A stretch of 23,393 nucleotides of DNA from a virus: positions 1-23,393 of the IMG/VR virus record IMGVR_UViG_3300009425_000101; one strand, given 5' to 3'. The translations under genes were made by a program, and so were the position numbers. Of this stretch, positions 16,655 through 23,372 are shown piece by piece; positions within the stretch are counted from its first letter, which is position 1, and each line of letters opens with the position of its first letter. The notes beneath the pieces were generated by a model. It made no database searches, was not told where the DNA came from, and saw nothing but the letters and a program-made list of their open reading frames with translations.

Positions 16655-17383
16655 TTATCTTTTTAAAATATTTTTAAGCTGATTTACTGGGTCTGATCCC
16701 GGTGTCACTGATCCAGCGGAGTAACTTGAAAAAGATGACCCCGTGCCTGCGCCATAAGAACTTGGCTTTTCCCAATGCTTAAACGTTTTCCTCTTATCAT
16801 TAATATAATCTTCTATATTCATGTCGTTGTAATCAGAGGTTTGCATAGAGTTGCCTTGAGCGTCTTTAAATGTGATATTGTCATCATCGTCAAAAACACA
16901 ATCGTTCATAACTCTTAAGGCGATATCAAACCCAGCGGTGTCTTGTAAATTTAATTTTTTACATAAGGCATTGACCTGATTTTCAATTTTAGATTGTCTC
17001 GATACTGTTCTTAAACCGTTGTATTTTTCACTAAGAACTTCATTCTCTCTAATTCTGTTTTGTAATTCTGTCTCATATTTGTGCTCTAGTTTCTTAGTAA
17101 CACTTTCCATATATTCTTTAACATTGCCTTCTTCTAAAAATTTCTTTTGGTTTTCATTTTCAGCTGATGACTTTAGTTCTTGTAATTTTTTAATGCCTTC
17201 AATACCGCCTATTTGTGCAAGTTGCTCTTCCAAACCTATAAGTTTTGCTTGAATTGACTTTTTTTCGCCAACTAATTCGAAATTTTTGTCACTCATGGCT
17301 TTTTTTTCATTTAGAAAACTTTCTTTTTCTTTTTCCCAATTACTTGTATCATTTTCTGGGATTTGTGCGCCTTCAATTTCCAT
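16655..17383 (-). CDS. Scaffold-like coiled-coil protein
   Basis: The 242-residue protein is very rich in Glu, Lys and Gln. Residues about 15-130 are strongly helical with coiled-coil character (KEKESFLNEKKAMSDK, GLEEQLAQI, LEHKYETELQNRIRENEVL). It then has a globular helical part (QVNALCKKLNLQDTAGFDIA, then an acidic FDDDDN) and a Ser/Gly-rich tail before a basic end (NQLKNILKR). A basic C-terminus that docks onto coat protein is usual in P22-type scaffolds. It directly precedes the coat gene, where scaffold genes lie. A strong AGGAGG is seven bases from ATG 17383. Scaffold function is inferred from composition and order; sequence alone does not prove it. Confidence 0.75.
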   Translation of the reverse strand: MEIEGAQIPENDTSNWEKEKESFLNEKKAMSDKNFELVGEKKSIQAKLIGLEEQLAQIGGIEGIKKLQELKSSAENENQKKFLEEGNVKEYMESVTKKLEHKYETELQNRIRENEVLSEKYNGLRTVSRQSKIENQVNALCKKLNLQDTAGFDIALRVMNDCVFDDDDNITFKDAQGNSMQTSDYNDMNIEDYINDKRKTFKHWEKPSSYGAGTGSSFSSYSAGSVTPGSDPVNQLKNILKR

Positions 17384-17394
17384 AGTTATTCCTC

Positions 17395-18444
17395 CTATGA
17401 TTCTGTTGATTTGAATATGTCGCCATATCTTCTTTGTAATTCATCCAATGTTATTAATTCGTTATTAGCATAGAACTTATCTACTGTTAGCTTTCCTGAT
17501 CTTAATAGTTCTGTTCTTTTAACGCCTAACGCTTGCTCTTGTATTACTTTAGGTTGCGTAGTTATCCAATCAAAATAGTCGTTGACTCTCGGCATGGCAC
17601 CTAAGTCTTTTTTTGCGAACCCTTGTAAGGTTTTATAAAATATAGTTATGTGGCTTCTACAATTTGGATGCAAAGGCGGATTAGGCATATCTACATATTT
17701 AGCCACTAGGCCACTATAAGAACTACATATGGCCGAAGTCCTACTGTCTAATACTGCTACAAACTGACCCCATATAACTTTTGCTATATTTGCTTTTACG
17801 ATACTTGCCACTGTTGCTGTTTGTGCTGCTATAACCAGCGTACTTATAGTGCTAGAAAGTTGATTAAAGCTCGTGTTGATCACTCCATCTTTATTTCTAT
17901 TCTGCTTTGTACCAAATATACTCTTCATTATCTGAGCATCTGTTAAATTTTGGCTTAACCCGAACTTTAATTGCTTTGATATTCTATCTATATCAGAATT
18001 TTCTAAGTCTATAAAATGATCTTCATATTTTGACCCTACAATCATAGATAATAGGAATAAAGTCCATATGCTATCATTTGAAGCTTTGTCATAATCTACC
18101 TTTCCACCATCTGACATAATACTTTCTTCAATTAAATTTTCTCTTTTAATAAAACCTTTTAGCATTTTATTAGTTTCTAACTTAGCGTTACCATACTGAT
18201 CGCTTCTTATCTTTTTAAGCTTTATTATCAAACTATCTATCTTGTTTACTTGTGACTTTATTGTAAACAGTCTTGAACTATCACCGTCATAGTTAGATAA
18301 AAATAATAAGACTTCTTTTTTAATTTTAGATAAATCGCCATTAAGTTTATTTGATATTAGTGAGGCTTGCGATCTAGAGAAGTTTATAACATTTTGTTGA
18401 TGGGCTATTGTTCTGTCTAAAATGCGCTCGTTAATAGTTGCCAT
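17395..18444 (-). CDS. Minor head morphogenesis protein (SPP1 gp7 / Mu gpF-like)
   Basis: The 349-residue protein carries the family signature in its second half: VAVLDSRTSAICSSYSG (around residues 229-245) and PPLHPNCRSH (about 256-265), followed by ITIFYKT. C240, H259 and C262, H265 lie in the conserved positions. The N-terminal half is helical. In SPP1 gp7 binds the portal and is carried into the capsid, where it affects DNA ejection. The gene sits directly after portal, as in SPP1-type gene orders, and before the scaffold-like gene. Confidence 0.9.
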   Translation of the reverse strand: MATINERILDRTIAHQQNVINFSRSQASLISNKLNGDLSKIKKEVLLFLSNYDGDSSRLFTIKSQVNKIDSLIIKLKKIRSDQYGNAKLETNKMLKGFIKRENLIEESIMSDGGKVDYDKASNDSIWTLFLLSMIVGSKYEDHFIDLENSDIDRISKQLKFGLSQNLTDAQIMKSIFGTKQNRNKDGVINTSFNQLSSTISTLVIAAQTATVASIVKANIAKVIWGQFVAVLDSRTSAICSSYSGLVAKYVDMPNPPLHPNCRSHITIFYKTLQGFAKKDLGAMPRVNDYFDWITTQPKVIQEQALGVKRTELLRSGKLTVDKFYANNELITLDELQRRYGDIFKSTES

Positions 18445-18452
18445 ATAAAGAT

Positions 18453-18782
18453 TTACTCGTTATCTTTTTGTGCTGATGGGATTTCAGTTTTTCCTAACTC
18501 GTCATCTATTTCCATTAGCTCTTCTTCATATGATAACTCAGTTACTCCTAACTCAGCAGCTCTTCCATGAATAGATTTTTTAGAAACAATGCCTGTCATA
18601 TTTAAAGTTGATGCTTTAACTAGGTCATCTATATCACCAATTTTAGCACTGAACTCACTAAACCCTTCGAACTTAACTTTATCTACATTTCCACCTAGCA
18701 TGTTTTCAGTATCTTTTATTATAAGTTGATATTGAGACGAAGTTTCTACAACAGAAGACTTTAGACTAATATCGGCCGTCAA
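18453..18782 (-). CDS. Portal protein, C-terminal part (out of frame with the N-terminal part)
   Basis: The only available start is TTG 18782 (109 codons), but the frame is open further upstream and reads LKQRQLTADISLKSS from 18797. Joined to the last residues of the upstream ORF this gives SGEALKQRQLTADIS, which is the conserved C-terminal helix of DUF4055 portals. This part is therefore the portal wing and C-terminus. The remaining residues (AKIGDIDDLVKAST, AAELGVTELSYEEELMEI) match the acidic end of that family. A joined reading is 447 residues, close to the family norm; 333 alone is too short. Independent translation from TTG has no well-spaced ribosome site. Confidence 0.75.
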   Translation of the reverse strand: MTADISLKSSVVETSSQYQLIIKDTENMLGGNVDKVKFEGFSEFSAKIGDIDDLVKASTLNMTGIVSKKSIHGRAAELGVTELSYEEELMEIDDELGKTEIPSAQKDNE

Positions 18783-18793
18783 TTGTCTTTGCT

Positions 18794-19795
18794 TTAAGCC
18801 TCTCCTGATTGAGGTTGTGTGCCAGCTTCGAATAATTTTCCAGCGTATGCCTGGGCTACTTCTATGTCTCTTTCTATTCTATTTTCTAGAGCTTCAACTC
18901 CTGAAACCATTTCAGCAAAATATACTTTGGCATTTTGACTTTGTAACGCAATAAAGTTAGTTGCACCTAATGCTATGTTTTCTGATTCACTTTGGTTTAT
19001 ACCAGTCATTATCAGTGTTGGGTCGCCTTTAGTGACCAAAGCTTTTTGTAAAATAGCGTAGTTCCTATATATATGGCGGCATAGTTCGGCTATAGGGGCA
19101 AGAGGCGAGTTGCGGATTACGTCATTAAGTTTATATGGCGATAATATATAAAATGGCATTTTATCAAAAGCTTTACCGTTATACTTAGGGGTTATTATTT
19201 CACCTAAATTCCCCTCATGGTCTCTTACCTGTTGAGTGTAAATACCTTCATCAAACCTTAATACTAACTCAAATTGTTTCGCTTCAAATGTAGAACTTTC
19301 TTCATTAAATATTCTTTTGGTATGTTCTATTACAGCGTAATCAACATTACCATTATGATCATAATTCCAATCTATAATATCTTCTGCTTTGTATAGTTTA
19401 TGAGATAGGCCTAACTCACTGCCATCCACTTCTATTAATAGACCTACCCTACCTATAGATAAATTCTCCCTTAGTACATTTACATATAAGTTTCCAAGAT
19501 ATTCTTCATTGCTTTTTAGTTTATCCAACTCTATTAGGTTATCTCCGCCTGTTGCTAAACCAATCATAGCCCTTAGACCTTGATTGGTTAAATCTGGAAA
19601 AGTCGTTAGCATTAAAAAGTTTTGATAATAAGTTCGGTATTGACTAGATCCTTTTTCCACGTTAGCAGGGTATGGTAAATACAACTCACCTTTAGATTTT
19701 ATAAAGGTGTTTCCTCTCAAAGCATCTCGGATAAAATCCCATTCTTTTCTATATATAGAATAGTCAATATCTACTTTTCTAGAATAATCTGACAT
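18794..19795 (-). CDS. Portal protein, N-terminal part (DUF4055 family), apparently frameshifted
   Basis: This 333-residue product covers most of a DUF4055-type portal: EWDFIRDALRGNTFIKSKGELYLPYP near the N-terminus, then RTYYQNFLMLTTFPDLTNQGL, YKAEDIIDWNYD, and PLAPIAELCRHIYRNYAILQKAL in the second half. It stops at TAA 18794 directly after GEA, within a conserved helix, and the missing C-terminus continues in the -1 frame. The portal forms the dodecameric ring for DNA entry. No strong ribosome site precedes ATG 19795, but the reading begins like the family and no closer start fits. The gene starts the second leftward operon, downstream of a possible promoter at 19841-19849. Confidence 0.85.
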   Translation of the reverse strand: MSDYSRKVDIDYSIYRKEWDFIRDALRGNTFIKSKGELYLPYPANVEKGSSQYRTYYQNFLMLTTFPDLTNQGLRAMIGLATGGDNLIELDKLKSNEEYLGNLYVNVLRENLSIGRVGLLIEVDGSELGLSHKLYKAEDIIDWNYDHNGNVDYAVIEHTKRIFNEESSTFEAKQFELVLRFDEGIYTQQVRDHEGNLGEIITPKYNGKAFDKMPFYILSPYKLNDVIRNSPLAPIAELCRHIYRNYAILQKALVTKGDPTLIMTGINQSESENIALGATNFIALQSQNAKVYFAEMVSGVEALENRIERDIEVAQAYAGKLFEAGTQPQSGEA

Positions 19796-19837
19796 ATGCG
19801 AATCTCAAATTGAAAACGTTACTATTTATAATAAACT

Positions 19838-19850
19838 AATACTATATCAC
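19838..19850 (-). promoter_or_regulatory. Candidate leftward promoter for the portal operon
   Basis: The minus strand reads GTGATATAGTATT, containing TGATATAGT, an extended -10 match 46 bases before the portal ATG. It matches the motif before terL at 12 of 13 positions. The -35 is not clear. Confidence 0.4.
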
Positions 19851-20525
19851 ATTTCGTGACTTTTTGTATACTTTTAAAATTCGAATATGTTTATTTTATT
19901 AATTATTTTTATTATAACTTTATTATTGCATAATCTATGAATGGTTACAAACTGTACAATAATTTGATGATTTTAAGCAAGATTAACCACTATACATTTA
20001 ATTGAACTTTAAAGCACACCAGTAAGATTTTAGTATAGCTGTGAGGTGTTTTACCATTTAATTAGTTTAAACTCAAGGAAGGTACTTTAAAATGCGAATA
20101 AAATAGAAATATCAATCAATTTAAAAGTTATATAGTTTTCATTGGCTTTTTGCTACTTTGGCTTTTGTTGTAAAATTCAAGTCAAAAGTCTATTGAAATT
20201 TTAATTTAAAACTGATCGATTTTAGTTTTTTATTTCTCAATTCCCATTTCAGTAAAACTCAAAATAGCCAAAATGTAAAAATGATGGGTTTGATGGGTAC
20301 GTACGTATAGAGCGTAAAATTACTATAACTTTCTTAACTAAAATATAAATATAATTTTATATTACTATATTTATTAACATTTTAACATTTAGTTCTGTAC
20401 TCTATACACCGTATACGTTTCGGAGATGTTGACCTCAAAACATTCACAAACATATAGGCCAATATGCTAAAAAAGGTAACAAATAATAAAAGTAACCAAG
20501 ATGTACCTTATTAATATTATTAACC

Positions 20526-20651
20526 AAAGTGTAATTTACTTTTTTTTACACTTTTCGTATGAGGGCTATGTTAGCCTCATGTAAGAAGATGTTTACGGTT
20601 TTAACTTGGATATGAGGGTGTGTTATCTTACAAAATCACAAGTAAATCTTC
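20526..20651. repeat. Cluster of nested inverted repeats, candidate structured RNA or regulatory site
   Basis: Three elements are visible. AAAGTGTAA (20526-20534) and TTACACTTT (20546-20554) form a perfect 9-bp hairpin with an 11-base loop. ATGAGGGCTA (20559-20568), TGT, TAGCCTCAT (20572-20580) form a hairpin with a bulged G. GAAGATGTTTAC (20585-20596) pairs with GTAAATCTTC (20642-20651), with one bulge. GTAAGA (20581-20586) can instead pair with TCTTAC (20626-20631), so the last two pairings compete. TATGAGGG recurs about 50 bases later. This is seen in sequence; function is unknown. Confidence 0.5.
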
Positions 20652-20821
20652 GTGTTTTAACTCTATATTTACACCTTTATTCTGAGATATATTTTTATGA
20701 TTATGCGTGACAATATTAAAATCAAAGCTAAAGTAAAACCAATTTAGAAACTTGCAAAATATGATTTTAAATTAAAACTATAAAATAATAATATTGCAAT
20801 AATAATTACATTATTAGATCA

Positions 20822-20852
20822 AAAACAAACTTTATAAAAAGTATTTACTTTA
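20822..20852 (+). repeat. Copy 1 of a 31-bp element shared with 23323-23353
   Basis: It matches the second copy at 30 of 31 positions; the last 26 bases are identical. It contains the AAGTA-TT-TACTT inverted repeat, which overlaps the -35 of the downstream promoter and could be an operator. Confidence 0.85.
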
Positions 20853-20871
20853 ATTTGTAAGTGTGTATAAT
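20844..20871 (+). promoter_or_regulatory. Rightward promoter of the small inverted operon
   Basis: TTTACT (20844-20849), a 16-base spacer and a perfect TATAAT (20866-20871) form a good sigma-70-type promoter. It points at the operon starting at 21003, with a leader of about 125 bases. The same hexamers and the same 16-base spacing recur at 23345-23372. The palindrome over the -35 suggests repressor control. Confidence 0.75.
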
Positions 20872-21002
20872 GGGTATTATCAATTTCACTATGAAAATGC
20901 AAAAGATGCTTTACTATCAGCATTGGAATTTTACATCGAAAGACATGTTATAATTCTAATATCTATAGTTAGATACTTTCAAATTAGTAGGGATTTATAT
21001 CA

Positions 21003-21194
21003 ATGGGAAAACTAACAAAAGAAGAAACTGAATACTTTTTATATATCACAGATAGATGTAGAGCAGCAAACTTACTTTGCGATTGCTTTAGCAGTTACCA
21101 AAGGGTATCTAAATTTACGCCTACAATGGCTAGGGAGAATAAATGCGAAGCAGTTATAAACTATAGTATACGAAAGAAATATAAGCCGTTATGA
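21003..21194 (+). CDS. Small unknown protein, first gene of the inverted operon
   Basis: This 63-residue protein is one of few genes on the plus strand. It begins MGKLTKEETEYFLYITDRCR and has four cysteines (C19, C26, C28, C48), with CDC close together. The C-terminus is basic (RKKYKPL). No family was recognised; a small zinc-binding or regulatory protein is possible but unproven. AGGGA lies nine bases upstream of the ATG. Its TGA overlaps the next ATG as ATGA (21191-21194). The promoter at 20844-20871 lies upstream in the same direction. Being inverted within the late operon suggests an accessory (moron-like) gene. Confidence 0.6.
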   Translation: MGKLTKEETEYFLYITDRCRAANLLCDCFSSYQRVSKFTPTMARENKCEAVINYSIRKKYKPL

Positions 21195-21289
21195 ACGGTC
21201 TAATATGTTCTAGGAATATTACTAACGAACAACAGCTAAAGTTTAATGATATTTTTTTAAACTTTTTAGAAATATTAGATGAATTATAA
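21191..21289 (+). CDS. 32-residue unknown protein, coupled to its neighbours
   Basis: A short frame begins at the ATGA overlap with the preceding gene and ends TAA at 21289. It starts MNGLICSRNITNEQQ and ends with a hydrophobic/acidic helix (FNDIFLNFLEILDEL). No family was recognised. Evidence for a gene is the four-base overlap upstream and a closely spaced next gene; its shortness keeps confidence low. It could be a coupling ORF for the third gene. Confidence 0.45.
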   Translation: MNGLICSRNITNEQQLKFNDIFLNFLEILDEL

Positions 21290-21300
21290 GGAATTAAACA

Positions 21301-21645
21301 ATGAAAACTAAACCACTAAAAGAATATATGGAAAGTAGATTTTCTAAGGAAGAAATAGATGAAATAAAACAGAAATCTAAAAAGCAGTTTGAAAAAATGC
21401 AATCTATCAGAGAAGAACAATATAGCTATATACTTGACTTGATGCAAGATATGGGGAAAGGTATTAATGTTATTATAAAAACTATAGAAACTGAAGACGA
21501 ATACGAATTAATGGCTGTGAGATTGGATGTTGTATTAGATATTGAAATAAAAAATCCTAGCTGCGAACTAAGCATAATAAAACTATGCTTAGCTAATCTA
21601 ATATCGGACTATGACAAGAATCATATTGAACCTTTGTTTAAATAG
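21301..21645 (+). CDS. Small protein with antitoxin-like sequence features, no clear HTH
   Basis: The 114-residue protein has an AAGGA ribosome site eight bases from its ATG. Residues 1-38 (KPLKEYMESRFSKEEIDEIK) resemble the helical start of Xre-type antitoxins. Residues about 57-112 (IKTIETEDEYELMAVRLDVV, then LCLANLISDYDKNHIEPL) resemble the N-terminal segment of HigA antitoxins ('I.TE.dY..al..ie.l', 'LatLveaYe..H.pi'). A degenerate HTH over residues 38-92 (MGKGINVIIKTIE) is an alternative alignment. No toxin partner is visible. The function is a weak inference; it may be a small regulator of the cassette or of the host. Confidence 0.6.
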   Translation: MKTKPLKEYMESRFSKEEIDEIKQKSKKQFEKMQSIREEQYSYILDLMQDMGKGINVIIKTIETEDEYELMAVRLDVVLDIEIKNPSCELSIIKLCLANLISDYDKNHIEPLFK

Positions 21646-21680
21646 TAAAAAAAATATTAAGTGTAATACGCTTTATCAGT

Positions 21681-21752
21681 TTATGTATTGCCAATAGCCA
21701 TGTGTTGTTTCTTATCTTATAATAAGAGCGGTAGCTATATGGCAATGCGTAA
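21681..21752. repeat. Large inverted repeat between convergent operons, possible bidirectional terminator
   Basis: TTATGTATTGCCAATAGC (21681-21698) is the near inverse of GCTATATGGCAATGCGTAA (21734-21752), with two T/C differences and one extra base. Inside is a second hairpin, TCTTAT (21710-21715) with ATAAGA (21722-21727). It lies exactly where the rightward small operon and the leftward terL meet. No T-run abuts it on either strand; on the minus strand an eight-T run lies about 30 bases further on. Termination is inferred from position. Confidence 0.45.
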
Positions 21753-21764
21753 GCTAATATGCTA

Positions 21765-23054
21765 CTAGCGATAATGATAACCGCTAATAACCCTTGTACC
21801 ATCATCTAACCCATGCCAAATTAAATACCTAACTGCATCTAGGACATGATCTATGCCTGAACTTTTGTCAGGTTCACCTTTATCTGTATAAGTCTGTTGT
21901 TCAATAGCGCTTATAGTTTTATGACAGTTTTTAGTTATTCTTATTTTTCCAGTTTCAGATTTAAACTCTAAATTTATCTTATTTACCGTGTCACTAATAA
22001 ACGGGTTACCTGACTCATCATACAATACGCCCCTAAATCCTGCATCCATCAACAAATCTATATTAGAAGTTCTTGACCCTGTATACCTATTACGGCCAGA
22101 AGCATCAGGGTATATCCTAGCGTATCTAAGTTCACCTATTCTATTCCTAATTTCTTGTATCAAAGCAAAAGTATCATAGGCATCAACTATTTCATCAAAT
22201 ATTATAAGGTTGCCATCATCGTCTTTAACGGCTAAAACACAAGCCATGTGCTGGATATTAAAGTCACACCCTATATAGATCATGGTATTAGGTTCTATAG
22301 TTATGGGTTCTATGACGTGTTTATCTCTATTAAAATACTTATATACTGACCCGGACTGCATATTAACAAACTCGCCATCGATATACGCTTTTTTCATTTC
22401 AGGAGTAAGGTGATCTAGCTTTTTAACAAAATCATCTACGTCGATACTTAGATTAGAATGTATAGACGCTTTTATTAACTTACGCTCTGGGTATTTGTTG
22501 CCAATAACTGTTTTGTCAAAGTGCTTGTACAAGAACTTAAAGCCTTCAGGCGTACTAGAAAATGCCACACGGCACATATCCTTAAAGTATTTTACATCCT
22601 TATTGGCTATTCTCAATCTTCCTGGTATTTGATTAAAGGCCTCAGTAGTAACCTTTTCGGCTATGCGGTCGCATTCGTCTATATGAATTGATACGTTATT
22701 AGCTGCTGTTATTTTAGATGCATCAGTTAAAGAACCAAAGCGAATAGACCCAAAGCCGTCTATGGTTAATACTTTTGGATTTCCTATAAATGTGCAATTC
22801 CTACCTGTCTCTAATCCATAGCTTGGCAGTATCTCAAACAAAGTGGGGTAAGCAGCTGATTCTAAAAGCGAATGACTGGGTTCTAAAAATACAACACTAT
22901 ATTTTGATAAAGGGACTCTTAACCTGTTTTGTATAGCTAAATGTAAATTGCCAAAAGTTTTACCTGACCCCCAACCACCCGCAAAGGCTGTTATTAGATG
23001 GGTGCTTGTAACAAAGTCTAATTGTGGCTTACTAAATAATAGTTCTGTTTGCAT
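21765..23054 (-). CDS. terL: Terminase large subunit
   Basis: The 429-residue protein has both terminase domains. The ATPase has Walker A GGWGSGKT (residues 26-33) and Walker B VSIHIDEC with D126 and E127; FSSTPEG (about 165-171) is the coupling motif region. The RNase H-like nuclease has D264 (IGCDFN), D317 (YPDASG) and D402/D406 (DHVLDAVRY). It packages DNA into the prohead through the portal. ATG 23054 has no clear ribosome site, and the frame upstream runs only through the 12-bp repeats to a stop, without another start codon. Unusually, no small terminase gene is seen upstream, and the gene is separated from portal by an inverted cassette. Confidence 0.96.
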   Translation of the reverse strand: MQTELLFSKPQLDFVTSTHLITAFAGGWGSGKTFGNLHLAIQNRLRVPLSKYSVVFLEPSHSLLESAAYPTLFEILPSYGLETGRNCTFIGNPKVLTIDGFGSIRFGSLTDASKITAANNVSIHIDECDRIAEKVTTEAFNQIPGRLRIANKDVKYFKDMCRVAFSSTPEGFKFLYKHFDKTVIGNKYPERKLIKASIHSNLSIDVDDFVKKLDHLTPEMKKAYIDGEFVNMQSGSVYKYFNRDKHVIEPITIEPNTMIYIGCDFNIQHMACVLAVKDDDGNLIIFDEIVDAYDTFALIQEIRNRIGELRYARIYPDASGRNRYTGSRTSNIDLLMDAGFRGVLYDESGNPFISDTVNKINLEFKSETGKIRITKNCHKTISAIEQQTYTDKGEPDKSSGIDHVLDAVRYLIWHGLDDGTRVISGYHYR

Positions 23055-23067
23055 ATTGGTTCTTGTG

Positions 23068-23124
23068 TCTCTATTTGCGTCTCTATTTGCGCCTCTATTT
23101 GCGATTCTATTTGCGATTCTATTT
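23068..23124. repeat. 12-bp tandem repeat just upstream of terL
   Basis: Almost five units of 12 bp: TCTCTATTTGCG twice, CCTCTATTTGCG, ATTCTATTTGCG, and a partial ATTCTATTT. The core TCTATTTGCG is kept in four units. The array ends 14 bases before the terL start. In one minus-strand frame it would encode IE(S/A/T)Q repeats but there is no start codon. It may be a packaging (pac/cos) recognition site or simple slippage. Confidence 0.85.
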
Positions 23125-23127
23125 CAA

Positions 23128-23256
23128 TTATGAACTGGCCTTTTGAGCTATGTTATAAAAATCAAAGCAACACGCCTTAGAATCTTCTAATTCATTAAAG
23201 TCTATTATATAACCCACATTAAATTTAGTTATGATAGCATCCAATTTGTATTTCAT
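23128..23256 (-). CDS. 42-residue unknown leader protein upstream of terL
   Basis: ATG 23256 opens a 42-codon frame ending TAA 23128: MKYKLDAIITKFNVGYIIDF, then ELEDSKACCFDFYNIAQKASS. The composition is protein-like. No ribosome site is clear. It lies between the extended -10 box at 23290-23298 and the tandem repeat, in the leftward operon. It is too short and unlike a small terminase subunit. No family was recognised. Confidence 0.4.
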   Translation of the reverse strand: MKYKLDAIITKFNVGYIIDFNELEDSKACCFDFYNIAQKASS

Positions 23257-23286
23257 TTATAGTTAGCACTCTATGACGTATCTACA

Positions 23287-23299
23287 AATATTATATCAC
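23287..23299 (-). promoter_or_regulatory. Leftward promoter of the terL operon
   Basis: The minus strand reads GTGATATAATATT, with a perfect TATAAT (23290-23295) preceded by TGA, an extended -10. It matches the motif upstream of portal at 12 of 13 positions. A good -35 is lacking, as is common for extended -10 promoters or those needing a late activator. Confidence 0.5.
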
Positions 23300-23322
23300 T
23301 ATATGCAAATTTAATATAATGT

Positions 23323-23353
23323 AAAATAAACTTTATAAAAAGTATTTACTTTA
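23323..23353 (+). repeat. Copy 2 of the 31-bp element shared with 20822-20852
   Basis: It differs from copy 1 at one base. It lies near the right edge, ahead of a rightward promoter that should serve a gene outside the window. Confidence 0.85.
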
Positions 23354-23372
23354 TTTTATAATAAGGTATAAT
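23345..23372 (+). promoter_or_regulatory. Rightward promoter at the right edge
   Basis: TTTACT (23345-23350), 16 bases, TATAAT (23367-23372), identical in layout to the promoter at 20844-20871. It is divergent to the terL promoter. Its gene starts beyond the window. Confidence 0.7.

Larger units (their letters stand above)
19851..21002. other. AT-rich ORF-free region with structured elements
   Basis: No convincing gene is seen in this 1.15 kb. It has a tandem 9-bp repeat (TGATGGGT at 20282 and 20291) and a perfect 10-bp palindrome TACGTACGTA near 20298-20307. CTCTATAC at 20400 is the inverse of GTATAGAG at 20305. A dense cluster of inverted repeats lies at 20526-20651. A rightward promoter lies at 20844-20871. 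An AAGGAAGG at 20075 is followed by only a 4-codon ORF. Apparent roles could include replication, regulatory RNA or transcription control; the sequence alone does not decide. Confidence 0.6.

Noticed and set aside
20075-20106. AAGGAAGG followed by an ATG
   Set aside because: The ORF is only four codons long (MRIK), so it is probably chance.
20208-20230. AAAACT...AGTTTTTT as a rho-independent terminator
   Set aside because: The stem is only six A/T-rich pairs and no transcript is known to reach it.
20863-21012. Plus-strand open frame reading YENAKDALLSALEFYIERH
   Set aside because: It looks protein-like, but the only possible start is a GTG lying inside the promoter at 20863, so it could not be on that transcript. 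Possibly a gene remnant.
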